Source of the DNA: UBA1189 sp045612925
GTDB taxonomy: Bacteria; Bacteroidota; Bacteroidia; Bacteroidales; Bacteroidaceae
Assembly (NCBI GenBank): GCA_045612925.1
Contig: JAZKZX010000051.1
Span: 1-64,000, forward strand
Direction of reading: 5' to 3'
DNA length: 64,000 bases
The position numbers and the translations under genes were made by a program. Shown here one piece after another: positions 25,448-34,353 of the stretch; the stretch's first letter is position 1, and the number at the start of each line of letters is the position of its first letter. The notes under the pieces are model-generated. The model ran no database searches, was not told the DNA's origin, and saw nothing but the letters and a program-made list of their open reading frames with translations.

Positions 25448-28400
25448 ATGGACAATCATTATTTGCATATCTATAAAGCTTCGGCAGGTTCAGGCAAAAC
25501 TTTCACATTGGCAGTCAACTTCATCCGCCTTCTCATTGAACGCCCCGACAACTATCGCCATATACTTGCAGTGACCTTCACTAATAAGGCCACTGCGGAG
25601 ATGAAACAACGCATTTTGAGCCAGCTCTACGGCATTTCACATGGGCTAAAGGAGTCGGTTCCATACTACGAGAAGGTGCGTGAAGCTACAGGCTTAGATG
25701 AGAACATCATACGAGAGCGCGCTCTACAGGGGTTGTCGATGCTCGTGCACGACTATAACCACTTCCGCGTAGAGACCATTGATAGTTTTTTCCAATCGGT
25801 ACTACGCGGGTTAGCACGCGAGCTTAACCTGGGAACAAGCATGACCATCGAACTCGACCAAAAACGTGTGATTAGCGAGGGTATCGATCTATTGCTGCGC
25901 GAGTTATCTGCCGACGACCCAACACTGCAATGGATTGTCAGCTACATTGGAAGCGAGATTGACGAAGGCAAAAATTGGAATATTACTAATAGCCTGAAAA
26001 AGTTTGCCCGCAACATCCACAATGAAGTTTACCAGCAGCGCGCCGGCCAACTTCGTACTCAGTTGAACGATACCAACATCATCAGTACCCTTCGTCAACA
26101 ACTAAGCCAAGAACGTTCTCGAGCATTGAAGTCCATCGTTGCTCAAGCCGACCGTTTCTTTAGTGAACTTACACAGCACTCACTCTCTGTTGAAGACATC
26201 AAAGGCGGAAAGAAAGGCGTATGCAGCTACTTCCTAAGTCTACGCAACGAGAGGTATACTACCCAATTTGGCGCCAACGCCACTCATGCTAGCCTTAGCC
26301 CTGAGGCGTGGGCCACAGCCAAATCGCCCCGACGAGCAGAAATCGTCGCCTTAGCCTCAAGCACACTAATGCCATTACTAAATGCCACAGAGCAACTTCG
26401 CCAACAAGAGGAGATTGCCATCAACACATGCGACCTCGTGCAACGCCATCTCTACCAACTGCAGCTCATCAATGTCATCCATGACCGAATCCTTCAACTC
26501 AACCGTGACGAGAATCGATTTCTCCTAGCCGACACCTGCCACATGCTCAGCCAGATGCAGACGGGAGATAGTTCCTTCGTGTTCGAGAAGTTAGGCTACT
26601 ACATTCGCCACATCATGATTGACGAGTTTCAAGACACCTCTCGCATGCAGTGGAACAACTTTCTCCACATCCTTCGCGAAGGGCTCTCGGGTGGCAACGA
26701 AAGCATGCTCGTGGGCGATGTCAAGCAAGCTATTTACCGTTGGCGTGGTAGTGATTGGCGCATCCTCAATGGTGAGGTACACCACGAGCTCGGAGCATAT
26801 ACACCGCACGAAGCCCACAAGCTATCAATGAATCGCCGAAGCATGCGACAGATTGTCACCTTCAACAACCACCTCTTCAGTAGGTGCAACACCCTACTTG
26901 CCGACCTCCTTGGCGATGCCCACTCTGCTCCCCTCCTCCATGCTTATAGCGATGTTGAACAAGAGCACAAAGATAAACACGAGGGGTACGTGCGTGTTGC
27001 AGATGTTATACACGACGAAGGTGAAAGCCCCAGCACCGCCATGTGCCGTCAAGTGCTCAATACCATTCAAGAGCTAATAGCCTCGGGAATCAGCGAAGGT
27101 GACATAGCCTTACTCATGCGCAACAACAGGCACATCCAGCAGATTGTTGACTACATCTCCTTACATGCTCCCTATATACACATATTCTCCTCCGAGGCCT
27201 ACCGCCTTGATGCCTCCATAGCCACCAACATGCTCATTGATACCCTGCGTTGGATTGCCGATAGCAAGCATAGCGTATCGTTACTACAAGTTGCGGTGAA
27301 CTATCACCGCCATGTGCTTTCCGACGACATGTCCATGGCAGATATTCTCGTCCTAAGAGCCCCCCTTTATGGTCTTCCTTCCGCCCTTGTCGAACAGCGT
27401 TCCCAATTGCAGCAGCACCCTCTTTACGAACTTCTCGAACATCTATACCGCATACTGCAGCTCCACCTCATCCAAGGCGAGGATGGATACCTGCTCACCT
27501 TCTTTGACCACATATCGCAGTTTTGCGCCCAGCAAAGTGGCGGCATCAAAGAACTACTCCAGTATTGGGACACCGACCTCAAGAGCAGTGCTATCCCCTC
27601 GGGAGGAGCCGATGGTATAGAAGCCATGACCATACACAAATCTAAGGGACTCGAGTTTCACACTGTCATCGTTCCTTTCTGCGAGTGGAACCTCAACAAA
27701 TACGACGACATCCTCTGGGTATCGACCGACAACTCATCCTACACGCCGCTCGCCACTAACCCCATACCCTATGGTAAAAAGATGAAACTCTCGGCATTCG
27801 CTGACGAGTACCACGAAGAATACCTGCAGCAGGTTGTCGACAGCTACAACCTCCTCTATGTTGCCCTCACGCGTCCAAAATGTAATCTCATCATCCTCAA
27901 GAGCAAATCCGACAGCACCCTCAAGAAAGACACCTCCATAGCCAATGTAGCACAACTCATCACCTGCGCCCTTGGTACGAGCGACACTGGTGTGCTTGAG
28001 TATGGCAGCCTATCCCTTCCCACACCCCCGAACACATCCACCGCAACCAACACCTCTCCCAATCCCCTCGAGATGCGCCCCCGTGTGCTACATATGTCGA
28101 TGTGCTCCGAGAATCCTACGTCACGCTTCCGCCAATCCAACCAATCCAAGCGCTTCATCGCATCGTCGCATTCCGAAACCTCCATCACTCTTCAGGACAC
28201 CCCAGCCACACCCTCCTATATAGATCGTGGCCTAGTGCTTCACGAGCTATTCTCCATGATAAACACCGCCACCGATGTGCCCGGTGCCATTGCCCGAATG
28301 GTGCGCGATGGTCTCATCGCCTCCACGGCACAGTCCTCCATCGAGCGACTTGTACAGCGTGCCCTTGCTCAGCCTCAAGCCTCCGAGTGGTTCTCGGGCC

Positions 28401-28672
28401 GCTATGAGTTATACACCGAGTGCACCATTCTCTATCGCGACGAGCAAGGTATGGTGAGTCACATGCGCCCCGACCGCGTCATGCGCGATGGTAATCGCAT
28501 CATCGTCGTCGACTTCAAGTTTGCCCGCGAGCGCAAAGAGCATCACCAGCAGGTGAGCAATTATATGCGCCAACTACGTGCCATGGGACACGCCCATGTT
28601 GAAGGACACCTATGGTACATGTACGAAAATCGCATCTGTGAGGTCAAGCCCCAAGATGCGACATCCCATTAG
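25448..28672 (+). CDS. UvrD-type helicase with C-terminal nuclease (AddA/RecB-like)
   Basis: A 1074-residue superfamily 1A helicase for double-strand break processing. Walker A (SAGSGKT) is at residues 12-18. Motif Ia is TFTNKATAEM, motif II is DEFQD at 392-396, motif III is GDVKQAIYRWRGSD, motif V is MTIHKSKGLEF, and motif VI is NLLYVALTRPK. The C-terminus has a PD-(D/E)XK nuclease core with Asp1009 (RPDRV) and Asp1022/Lys1024 (VVDFKFA), as in AddA and RecB. The partner AddB gene is not beside it: ridA follows on the other strand and a nucleotidyltransferase gene precedes it. The frame is intact throughout. Confidence 0.9.
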   Translation: MDNHYLHIYKASAGSGKTFTLAVNFIRLLIERPDNYRHILAVTFTNKATAEMKQRILSQLYGISHGLKESVPYYEKVREATGLDENIIRERALQGLSMLVHDYNHFRVETIDSFFQSVLRGLARELNLGTSMTIELDQKRVISEGIDLLLRELSADDPTLQWIVSYIGSEIDEGKNWNITNSLKKFARNIHNEVYQQRAGQLRTQLNDTNIISTLRQQLSQERSRALKSIVAQADRFFSELTQHSLSVEDIKGGKKGVCSYFLSLRNERYTTQFGANATHASLSPEAWATAKSPRRAEIVALASSTLMPLLNATEQLRQQEEIAINTCDLVQRHLYQLQLINVIHDRILQLNRDENRFLLADTCHMLSQMQTGDSSFVFEKLGYYIRHIMIDEFQDTSRMQWNNFLHILREGLSGGNESMLVGDVKQAIYRWRGSDWRILNGEVHHELGAYTPHEAHKLSMNRRSMRQIVTFNNHLFSRCNTLLADLLGDAHSAPLLHAYSDVEQEHKDKHEGYVRVADVIHDEGESPSTAMCRQVLNTIQELIASGISEGDIALLMRNNRHIQQIVDYISLHAPYIHIFSSEAYRLDASIATNMLIDTLRWIADSKHSVSLLQVAVNYHRHVLSDDMSMADILVLRAPLYGLPSALVEQRSQLQQHPLYELLEHLYRILQLHLIQGEDGYLLTFFDHISQFCAQQSGGIKELLQYWDTDLKSSAIPSGGADGIEAMTIHKSKGLEFHTVIVPFCEWNLNKYDDILWVSTDNSSYTPLATNPIPYGKKMKLSAFADEYHEEYLQQVVDSYNLLYVALTRPKCNLIILKSKSDSTLKKDTSIANVAQLITCALGTSDTGVLEYGSLSLPTPPNTSTATNTSPNPLEMRPRVLHMSMCSENPTSRFRQSNQSKRFIASSHSETSITLQDTPATPSYIDRGLVLHELFSMINTATDVPGAIARMVRDGLIASTAQSSIERLVQRALAQPQASEWFSGRYELYTECTILYRDEQGMVSHMRPDRVMRDGNRIIVVDFKFARERKEHHQQVSNYMRQLRAMGHAHVEGHLWYMYENRICEVKPQDATSH

Positions 28673-28701
28673 CGACACTCCTTGTGTGCTCTATGCTCCA
28701 C

Positions 28702-29079
28702 TTATCGCACAGCGATGCACTCTATTTCCACGCGTGCCTCCTTAGGCAGTGTTTTCACCGCCACAGCAGAGCGAGCGGGACATACACCCTCAAAGAACGA
28801 AGCATACACCTCGTTCATCTCGGCAAAGTCTGCCATATCGGCAAGGAATACGGTTGTCTTCACCACATTGGCCATGGTGAGGCCTGTCTCGGCAAGGATA
28901 GCCTTCATGTTGGTGAGCGACTGACGGGTGAGCTCCTTGATGCCACCCTCAGCAAAAGCGCCTGTAGCGGGGTCGATGGGGAGCTGACCACTTACGAATA
29001 CGATGCCATTGGCCTCGATAGCCTGGCTGTAGGGTCCGATAGCTGCCGGAGCAGCTGCAGTACTGATCTGTTGTTTCAT
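28702..29079 (-). CDS. ridA: RidA family reactive imine deaminase
   Basis: A 125-residue member of the YjgF/YER057c/UK114 family that hydrolyses reactive 2-aminoacrylate-derived enamines and imines. It forms trimers with active sites at the subunit interfaces. Motifs include AAPAAIGPYSQAI, FVSGQLPIDPATG, VVKTTVFLADM and the C-terminal PKEARVEIECIAV, in which the substrate-binding Arg is present. The gene converges on addA with a 29-base gap. Confidence 0.93.
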   Translation of the reverse strand: MKQQISTAAAPAAIGPYSQAIEANGIVFVSGQLPIDPATGAFAEGGIKELTRQSLTNMKAILAETGLTMANVVKTTVFLADMADFAEMNEVYASFFEGVCPARSAVAVKTLPKEARVEIECIAVR

Positions 29080-29120
29080 TGCAATAGTCTTTTTTGAGTT
29101 ATCGATTCCTTATCTCTCCG

Positions 29121-29171
29121 CAAAGGTACGAAGAAGCGAGCAAATAATATCAAGCTTGCTTGAATATTTTT
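29121..29171 (-). promoter_or_regulatory. Promoter of ridA with the shared 22-bp element
   Basis: The -7 element TACCTTTG (29128-29121, minus) lies about 42 bases before the start codon. Upstream on the same strand, 29171-29147 contains the same TTCAAGCAAGCTTGATAT block found before the GT2 gene at 4481. It is followed in both by the related stretch GCTCG.TT.TTCGTA.CTTTG. Confidence 0.6.
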
Positions 29172-29222
29172 TCCAGCGCCGACGCGAAGGAGCAACGAAT
29201 CAGCAACCGAATACCCAAAACA

Positions 29223-29254
29223 TTTGGCAGTGTGCGATAAGTACACTACTTTTG
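29223..29254 (+). promoter_or_regulatory. Promoter of the FKBP gene
   Basis: TTTG (29223-29226), 20-base spacer, TACTTTTG (29247-29254). This is an exact match to the Bacteroidetes form. The start codon is 27 bases downstream. Confidence 0.75.
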
Positions 29255-29280
29255 CACCTATATTAATCAACACACACTAT

Positions 29281-29676
29281 ATGGCAAAGAACGACTACAA
29301 AGAAGAGAACAAAGCCTTTCTACGACAGAAGGCCACCGAGGCAGGCGTGCACACCACCGCCCAGGGCGTGCTGTACGAGGTACTGCAATCGGGCACAGGC
29401 AACAGAGCCAGCATCCGCAGCATCGTGTCTGTATACTACAAGGGCATGCTCATCAATGGCAAGGTGTTCGACGACAACACCCAGCAGGGCTACCCCGGCG
29501 CCTTCCGCCTTGCCGGCCTCATCACCGGCTGGCAGATAGCCCTCACGCAGATGTGCCCGGGCGACAAGTGGCGTATCTATGTCCCCGCAGAGGTAGGCTA
29601 CGGTGCCATGAGCGTAGCTGGCATCCCCAAGCACTCTACCCTCATCTTCGAGATCGAGCTCGTAGGAGTGTCGTGA
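29281..29676 (+). CDS. FKBP-type peptidyl-prolyl cis-trans isomerase
   Basis: A 131-residue cytoplasmic FKBP with no signal peptide. The fold is recognisable from VSVYYKGMLINGKVFDDNTQQG, LAGLITGWQIALTQMCPGDKWRIYVPAEVGYG and IPKHSTLIFEIELVGV. The usual active-site aromatic positions (Tyr, Phe, Trp) are present. The ATG at 29281 follows the promoter at the expected distance. The last ~33 codons and stop region recur in degraded form at 31073-31172. Confidence 0.92.
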   Translation: MAKNDYKEENKAFLRQKATEAGVHTTAQGVLYEVLQSGTGNRASIRSIVSVYYKGMLINGKVFDDNTQQGYPGAFRLAGLITGWQIALTQMCPGDKWRIYVPAEVGYGAMSVAGIPKHSTLIFEIELVGVS

Positions 29677-29682
29677 AGGGAA

Positions 29683-29735
29683 TGGGTTAAGGGTTAAGGG
29701 TTAAAGGTGAAGGGTGAAAGGTTAAGGGTGAACGA
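29683..29735 (+). repeat. GGGTTAA/GGGTGAA short repeats after the FKBP gene
   Basis: About seven degenerate 7-9-base units (GGGTTAA, GGGTGAA) in tandem directly follow the FKBP stop. Confidence 0.6.
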
Positions 29736-29748
29736 GGAATGATTAATA

Positions 29749-29780
29749 ATGAGCGATGAGCAGGCCTGCTCATCGCTCAT
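29749..29780. terminator. 32-bp perfect palindrome
   Basis: Two exact 16-base arms meet with no spacer, from ATGAGCG at 29749 to CGCTCAT at 29780. This forms a very stable stem, with a T-rich stretch after it. It separates the FKBP gene from the convergent TM2-LRR gene and likely terminates both. Confidence 0.7.
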
Positions 29781-29854
29781 ATCTTCTATCACGGCTCGCC
29801 AAGGAATCGGACGATGGTGCGTACTTGGCTTTTAGCCTGATGCTTGTTATACGG

Positions 29855-30844
29855 TCATTCTCCTTGAATGCGGCCACAATATACTCCGGGCAGTTGTTCG
29901 ATATAATGATCCAACCTGTCTGACGGCACAACAATGCTTTCAAGTTTATTACAGAAATCAAATGTATCATCTGCTACAGAGTCGATATACCTGCCAGTAA
30001 ATGTTACTTTTGTCAGATTTGTACACCAGGAAAATGCTTTGCTTTCAATATCACGCAGCGTTTCAGGGAATTCGACCTCCTCTAATCTAGAACATGAATC
30101 AAATGCACCATCGCATATTGTAACAACCTCCCCAAAATAAACTCTTTTCAAACGCTCACACGAGGTAAATGTTCCAGACTCTATAGTTCTGACACCTTTA
30201 GGAAGATCAACATAAGAAATATCTGTATACTCAAAAGCATCTGATCCAATATACTTCAAACTATCAGGTAGGGTAAGATCGATAGAAAGTTTACATCTAC
30301 TGAACGCGGAGTCTTTAATCTCTATTAATCCTTCAGAGAAACTAGCGTAAGAAAGATTTTTACATCCACGGAATGCACCATATCCAATTATCTTTAAACT
30401 TTCAGGGAAATATACATCTGTTATTTCAAGGTTGTTTTCAAATGCTCTTTCTTCTATCTCTCCCACCCCTTCAGGGATAGTCAACATTCCGTTATCGATT
30501 TTTAAACTTTTTGCTTCAGCTTTTGTCAGGAGTTTTAACTTTGGCTTAGCAACAGGCTCAGCAACATACTCTGCAACAAGCTCAGCATCCTGCTGTGCTC
30601 TACGAAGTTCGTATTGGCGTATCTTCTCCTCCTCAAGCCACTCAGCACAATACTTTTCCAGGAACTTGTCATCACTCTGTATCAGAAAGCCGATAGCCTC
30701 AATGAAGGAGATGATGGCAGGGATATAAGTCCAACAGAAGATGAGGTAAAGGAATCCCTGACCACTCTTGTTCAGATAAAACTTGTGTGCACCAAAAGCA
30801 CCAAAGAAAAAAGCCAATGCGGCTGCTACAAATCTGCTTTTCAT
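29855..30844 (-). CDS. TM2-domain protein with BspA-type leucine-rich repeats
   Basis: A 329-residue protein. Residues 1-65 are a TM2 domain: two membrane helices around FGAFGAHKFYLNKSGQGFLYLIFCWTYIP. A charged linker (about 65-110) follows. The rest is LRR_5 (BspA-like) repeats with the pattern LTIPEGVGEIEERAFENNLEITDVYFPESLKIIGYGAFRGC and so on. With the N-terminus in the membrane, the repeats could face either side; a protein-binding role is likely but unproven. It lies on the minus strand between an intact and a degraded copy of the FKBP 3' end, so it may have arrived by a duplication or insertion. Confidence 0.82.
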   Translation of the reverse strand: MKSRFVAAALAFFFGAFGAHKFYLNKSGQGFLYLIFCWTYIPAIISFIEAIGFLIQSDDKFLEKYCAEWLEEEKIRQYELRRAQQDAELVAEYVAEPVAKPKLKLLTKAEAKSLKIDNGMLTIPEGVGEIEERAFENNLEITDVYFPESLKIIGYGAFRGCKNLSYASFSEGLIEIKDSAFSRCKLSIDLTLPDSLKYIGSDAFEYTDISYVDLPKGVRTIESGTFTSCERLKRVYFGEVVTICDGAFDSCSRLEEVEFPETLRDIESKAFSWCTNLTKVTFTGRYIDSVADDTFDFCNKLESIVVPSDRLDHYIEQLPGVYCGRIQGE

Positions 30845-31072
30845 CGTTGTTCTATTTTATAGTTATTGATTCGTTAGTTCTTTTTTTGAATATCTCACTT
30901 TTTTTTGAGTATCACGCTGCCGCATACAAGGGGCCAATGGTCGACCGAGCCGCAACCGGTTCTCTCCGCAAATGTAGGAAAACATTTTCACTTATCCAAC
31001 CTACCGAACGAAATATGAGGGGAAGGGGATTAAAATTTCAATATTGAAAGTTGAAAACTAAACTGCATTCGG

Positions 31073-31172
31073 CTCCCGCAGAGGTAGGCTATGGTACTAT
31101 GAGCGTAGCCGGCATCCCCCAAGCACTCTACCCTCATCTTCGAGATCGAGCTCGTAAGAGTGTCGTGAAGGG
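31073..31172 (+). pseudogene. Degraded duplicate of the FKBP gene 3' end
   Basis: About 100 bases match 29583-29680 with roughly five or six substitutions and one inserted C (CATCCCCCAAG against CATCCCCAAG), which breaks the frame. It includes the former stop region (GTGTCGTGAAGGG). No upstream part of the gene is present. The rest of the 542-base spacer 30845-31386 holds no convincing gene, only the promoter of the next gene and A/T-rich DNA. Confidence 0.85.
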
Positions 31173-31346
31173 TAGTAGGAGACTATCTTGCTTACATGCC
31201 TAATAAGCAGAGGGGAAAGCAAACTTAGTTTCAACTTGGGGAAATGCGACTAAACTTATTTTTTTGCTCGCCTTGCGCGATTTCTTTCAATTGTTTCGGA
31301 GTGTAAAAATACACAACGACTCAGGATAAAAAACCAACAAGTTTAT

Positions 31347-31377
31347 TTTGTTCTCCTCACGGCTTGTTGTATCTTTG
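31347..31377 (+). promoter_or_regulatory. Promoter of the membrane glycosyltransferase
   Basis: TTTG (31347-31350), 19-base spacer, TATCTTTG (31370-31377). The ATG is 10 bases downstream, so the transcript leader would be very short or absent. Confidence 0.7.
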
Positions 31378-31386
31378 TATTTCAAA

Positions 31387-32559
31387 ATGGAAAATATGCT
31401 TACGTCGCTTGTGGAATATCTCGTTGGAGTTGTTATCGGGGGGATGGCAATCATACAGTTAGTGTCTCTGTTCGTTATATATTACGCTCCACATCGTCGA
31501 TGTGTGGCAGAACGAAAAGGGAGGGTAGCTCCGTCGAAAGAGCAACCAGGAATGTCAGTTATCATCGCAGCTGCTGACCAAGCGGAACAACTGGCAAAGA
31601 ATTTACCACGTATACTGGAGCAAGACTACCCTAACTTTGAGGTGATCGTAGTGGATGACAACTCTCAAGACGACACAAAGGAGGTAGTCGAAAGACTCTC
31701 ACACAACTATCCAAACTTATACATGACCCATACATCAGATAGCATACGCTATGTGAGCCACAAGAAGTTGGCACTCACTTTGGGCATCAAGGCTGCCAAG
31801 AACGAATGGGTAGTATTCACCGAAGCTGACTGCTACCCGGTGAGCGACCAATGGTTAGCACGATTGGCTCGACATTGCACAAATACCACAGATGTAGTAC
31901 TGGCATATAGTAATTATGAATGCAAAGAGGGATTTGCCAACCTGTGCTACATGTATGACATACTGATGCAGCAGTTGCGTATGCTTGGACTTACTCTATG
32001 TGGAAAGGGATTTATGGGTATAGGACGCAACATGGCATACCGACGCGAACTATTCTTCACCCACAAGGGATACAGCCGACATCTGGACATGGAGCGTGGT
32101 GAGGACGATCTCTTCGTGAATGAGCACATCGCACCCCAACGCATAGCAGCAGACATTAGTGCAGAGTCGGTGGTACGTTGCACATTACAGAGTGCAGCAG
32201 CCTGGAAGAGGGATAGACTAATACGCCTCTTTACCCGACGCAAGATGAGGGGCATGGCACTTCATCTGCTCAAAGCCGACACCATCACACGAGTACTCTT
32301 CTACATCGTCGCTATTATGGGAATGTCAATAGGTATCGCCCTACAGGAATGGTGGCTCATAGCAGTAACGTCTATAGCATTACTTATCTATATCGGATGC
32401 CGCATACTGATGATACACCTGACAACGCGAGACCTTTGCGAGAGAAGGTATTATTTATCAACCGTACTATTTGACCTCATACGCCCCTATTGGGAAATAT
32501 ACTTCAGACTGTGCCTATGGATTATGCCCAAGGATATGCATATGAGGAGGAAAGTGTAA
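31387..32559 (+). CDS. Membrane-bound family 2 glycosyltransferase
   Basis: A 390-residue GT2 enzyme. One N-terminal membrane helix (residues ~8-33) is followed by the catalytic domain with SVIIAAADQAEQLAKNLP, VIVVDDNSQDDTKEV and the metal-binding EADCYP. The acceptor region is MERGEDDLFVNEHIA. Two further membrane helices near 310-345 (ITRVLFYIVAIMGMSIGIAL and a following segment) give the processive or lipid-acceptor type. Substrate is unknown. The ATG at 31387 follows a strong promoter; the frame extends upstream through the promoter. Confidence 0.85.
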   Translation: MENMLTSLVEYLVGVVIGGMAIIQLVSLFVIYYAPHRRCVAERKGRVAPSKEQPGMSVIIAAADQAEQLAKNLPRILEQDYPNFEVIVVDDNSQDDTKEVVERLSHNYPNLYMTHTSDSIRYVSHKKLALTLGIKAAKNEWVVFTEADCYPVSDQWLARLARHCTNTTDVVLAYSNYECKEGFANLCYMYDILMQQLRMLGLTLCGKGFMGIGRNMAYRRELFFTHKGYSRHLDMERGEDDLFVNEHIAPQRIAADISAESVVRCTLQSAAAWKRDRLIRLFTRRKMRGMALHLLKADTITRVLFYIVAIMGMSIGIALQEWWLIAVTSIALLIYIGCRILMIHLTTRDLCERRYYLSTVLFDLIRPYWEIYFRLCLWIMPKDMHMRRKV

Positions 32560-32689
32560 CAGCAATAAGTTGAGACTCTTGCTATTAACTTTTTGACGAA
32601 GGAGAAAAACAAAAAAAATGGAAACTACAATCCAGATGGCAAAGATGCTCATAAATCTAAAATCATAAATCATAACATAAATCAAAATC

Positions 32690-33367
32690 ATGCGCATTGA
32701 TATACTCACTGTACTTCCCGAGATGATTGAGGGGTTCTTTGACTGCTCCATCATGGCGCGCGCCAAGAAGAAGGGGCTCGCCGATATCGTAATACACAAC
32801 ATACGCGACTACACCACCGACAAGCACCGCCGCACGGACGACTATCCCTTCGGAGGATGTGCTGGCATGGTGATGAAGATTGAGCCTATAGACAACCTCA
32901 TCACTAAGCTCAAGAGCGAACGACACTACGACGAGGTCATATACACCTCTCCCGACGGAGAGCAGTGGAACCAGAAGATGGCCAACACCATGTCGATGTA
33001 TGAGAACATCATCATCCTCTGCGGACACTTCAAAGGCATAGACTACCGCATACGCGAGCATCTCATCACCAAGGAGGTGAGCATAGGCGACTATGTACTT
33101 ACCGGAGGCGAACTGGCAGCTGCGGTCATGGCCGATAGCCTAGTGCGCATCATACCGGGAGTCATCAGCGATGAGCAGTCGGCATTGTCAGACTCGTTCC
33201 AGGACAACCTGCTGGCTCCACCCGTATATACCCGCCCAGCCGAGTACAAGGGATGGCGAGTACCCGATGTGTTGCTTTCAGGGCACGAAGCGAAGATTCG
33301 CGAATGGGAGTTCCAGCAATCATTGGAACGCACGCAACGCCTGAGACCCGACTTGCTGGAGGGATAA
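32690..33367 (+). CDS. trmD: tRNA (guanine-37-N1)-methyltransferase
   Basis: A 225-residue SPOUT methyltransferase that makes m1G37 and prevents frameshifting. It starts MRIDILTVLPEMIEGFF. The knot region has IILCGHFKGIDYRIREHL, SIGDYVLTGGELAA and PPVYTRPAEYKGWRVPDVLLSGHEAKIREWE, the full set of TrmD signatures. It is not in the usual rpsP-rimM-trmD-rplS order. It is preceded by AAATCATAA-type repeats. Confidence 0.96.
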   Translation: MRIDILTVLPEMIEGFFDCSIMARAKKKGLADIVIHNIRDYTTDKHRRTDDYPFGGCAGMVMKIEPIDNLITKLKSERHYDEVIYTSPDGEQWNQKMANTMSMYENIIILCGHFKGIDYRIREHLITKEVSIGDYVLTGGELAAAVMADSLVRIIPGVISDEQSALSDSFQDNLLAPPVYTRPAEYKGWRVPDVLLSGHEAKIREWEFQQSLERTQRLRPDLLEG

Positions 33368-33373
33368 GGTGAT

Positions 33374-33408
33374 AAAGAAAAAGAGAAGATATCTTCTCTT
33401 TCTTTTTT
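33374..33408 (+). terminator. Terminator of trmD
   Basis: A 22-bp perfect palindrome (33380-33401, centred on GATATC) is followed by a T-rich run. It lies 7 bases past the stop codon and, being symmetrical, also faces the convergent dapA. Confidence 0.8.
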
Positions 33409-33446
33409 CGTGTCGTGTACATACTACACGCTCTCCTACCCTTTAT

Positions 33447-34322
33447 TTAGAGCAGGGCAGCAGCAATCTTCTCGCAAGTGGCCTTGGTGGCGGGCACGAG
33501 GGGAAGGCGAAGCACATTCTTCAACATGCCGCGAAGTTCCATCACCACCTTGATACCGGCAGGGTTGCCATCGACGAAAATAAGGCGATACAGCTCTGTC
33601 AAGCGCTTGTCGATAGCCTCGGCAGCTGCATGGTCGCCAGCCTGTGCCAAGTGTACCATCTCGGCGAACTCGGCAGCATAGGCATTGCCAATGACAGAAA
33701 TCACGCCATCGGCACCGCTCTTGATGAGCGGAAGGGTGATACCGTCGTCACCTGAGAAGACCTTAAAGCCTGCGGGGCGGTTGCGAAGAATATTCTCGAT
33801 CTGCTCAATATTTCCCGAAGCCTCTTTGATTCCCACCACATTCTTACAGTCGGCAGCCAAGCGAAGGGTTGTCTCGGGGAGCATGTTCACTCCCGTACGG
33901 CCTGGCACATTGTACAGTATGATGGGCAGGTCGGTAGCCTCTGAGATAGCTTTAAAGTGGGCATACATACCTGCTTGTGTGGGCTTATTGTAATAGGGAA
34001 CAACAGTGAGGATGGCATCAACATCGTCCATCTTGTCCTTCTCAAGCTTGTTTACGATGTTACGGGTGCAATTGCCACCACAACCGAGCAGGATAGGCAG
34101 GCGTCCCGCATTGCGCTCCACCACGGTATTGCGCACGGCAAGCTGTTCCTCGGGGTCGAGTGTAGGGGTCTCTGCAGTGGTGCCGAGCACACATAGGAAA
34201 TCGGCACGACTGTCGATTTGATAATCGACCAGGCGACCGAGCGCCTCATAATCGACCATACCATTGATATCGAACGGAGTAACCAGGGCTACTCCCATGC
34301 CATACAATGCTTTCTTTTCCAT
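33447..34322 (-). CDS. dapA: 4-hydroxy-tetrahydrodipicolinate synthase
   Basis: A 291-residue aldolase-type barrel that condenses pyruvate with aspartate semialdehyde in lysine/DAP synthesis. Schiff-base Lys166 is in VVGIKEASG. The proton-relay Tyr is in PIILYNVPGRTG, and GTTAETPTL and FSGDDGITLPL are also present. The start MEKKALYGMGVALVTPF fits. It follows the metallo-hydrolase gene on the same strand by 31 bases. Confidence 0.96.
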   Translation of the reverse strand: MEKKALYGMGVALVTPFDINGMVDYEALGRLVDYQIDSRADFLCVLGTTAETPTLDPEEQLAVRNTVVERNAGRLPILLGCGGNCTRNIVNKLEKDKMDDVDAILTVVPYYNKPTQAGMYAHFKAISEATDLPIILYNVPGRTGVNMLPETTLRLAADCKNVVGIKEASGNIEQIENILRNRPAGFKVFSGDDGITLPLIKSGADGVISVIGNAYAAEFAEMVHLAQAGDHAAAEAIDKRLTELYRLIFVDGNPAGIKVVMELRGMLKNVLRLPLVPATKATCEKIAAALL

Positions 34323-34353
34323 AATATATTATAGTTTTTTTACTTACAACGGA

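Noticed and set aside
29683..29735. Telomere-like GGGTTAA array
   Set aside because: Few degenerate units in the middle of a chromosomal gene cluster; a simple sequence repeat is enough explanation.
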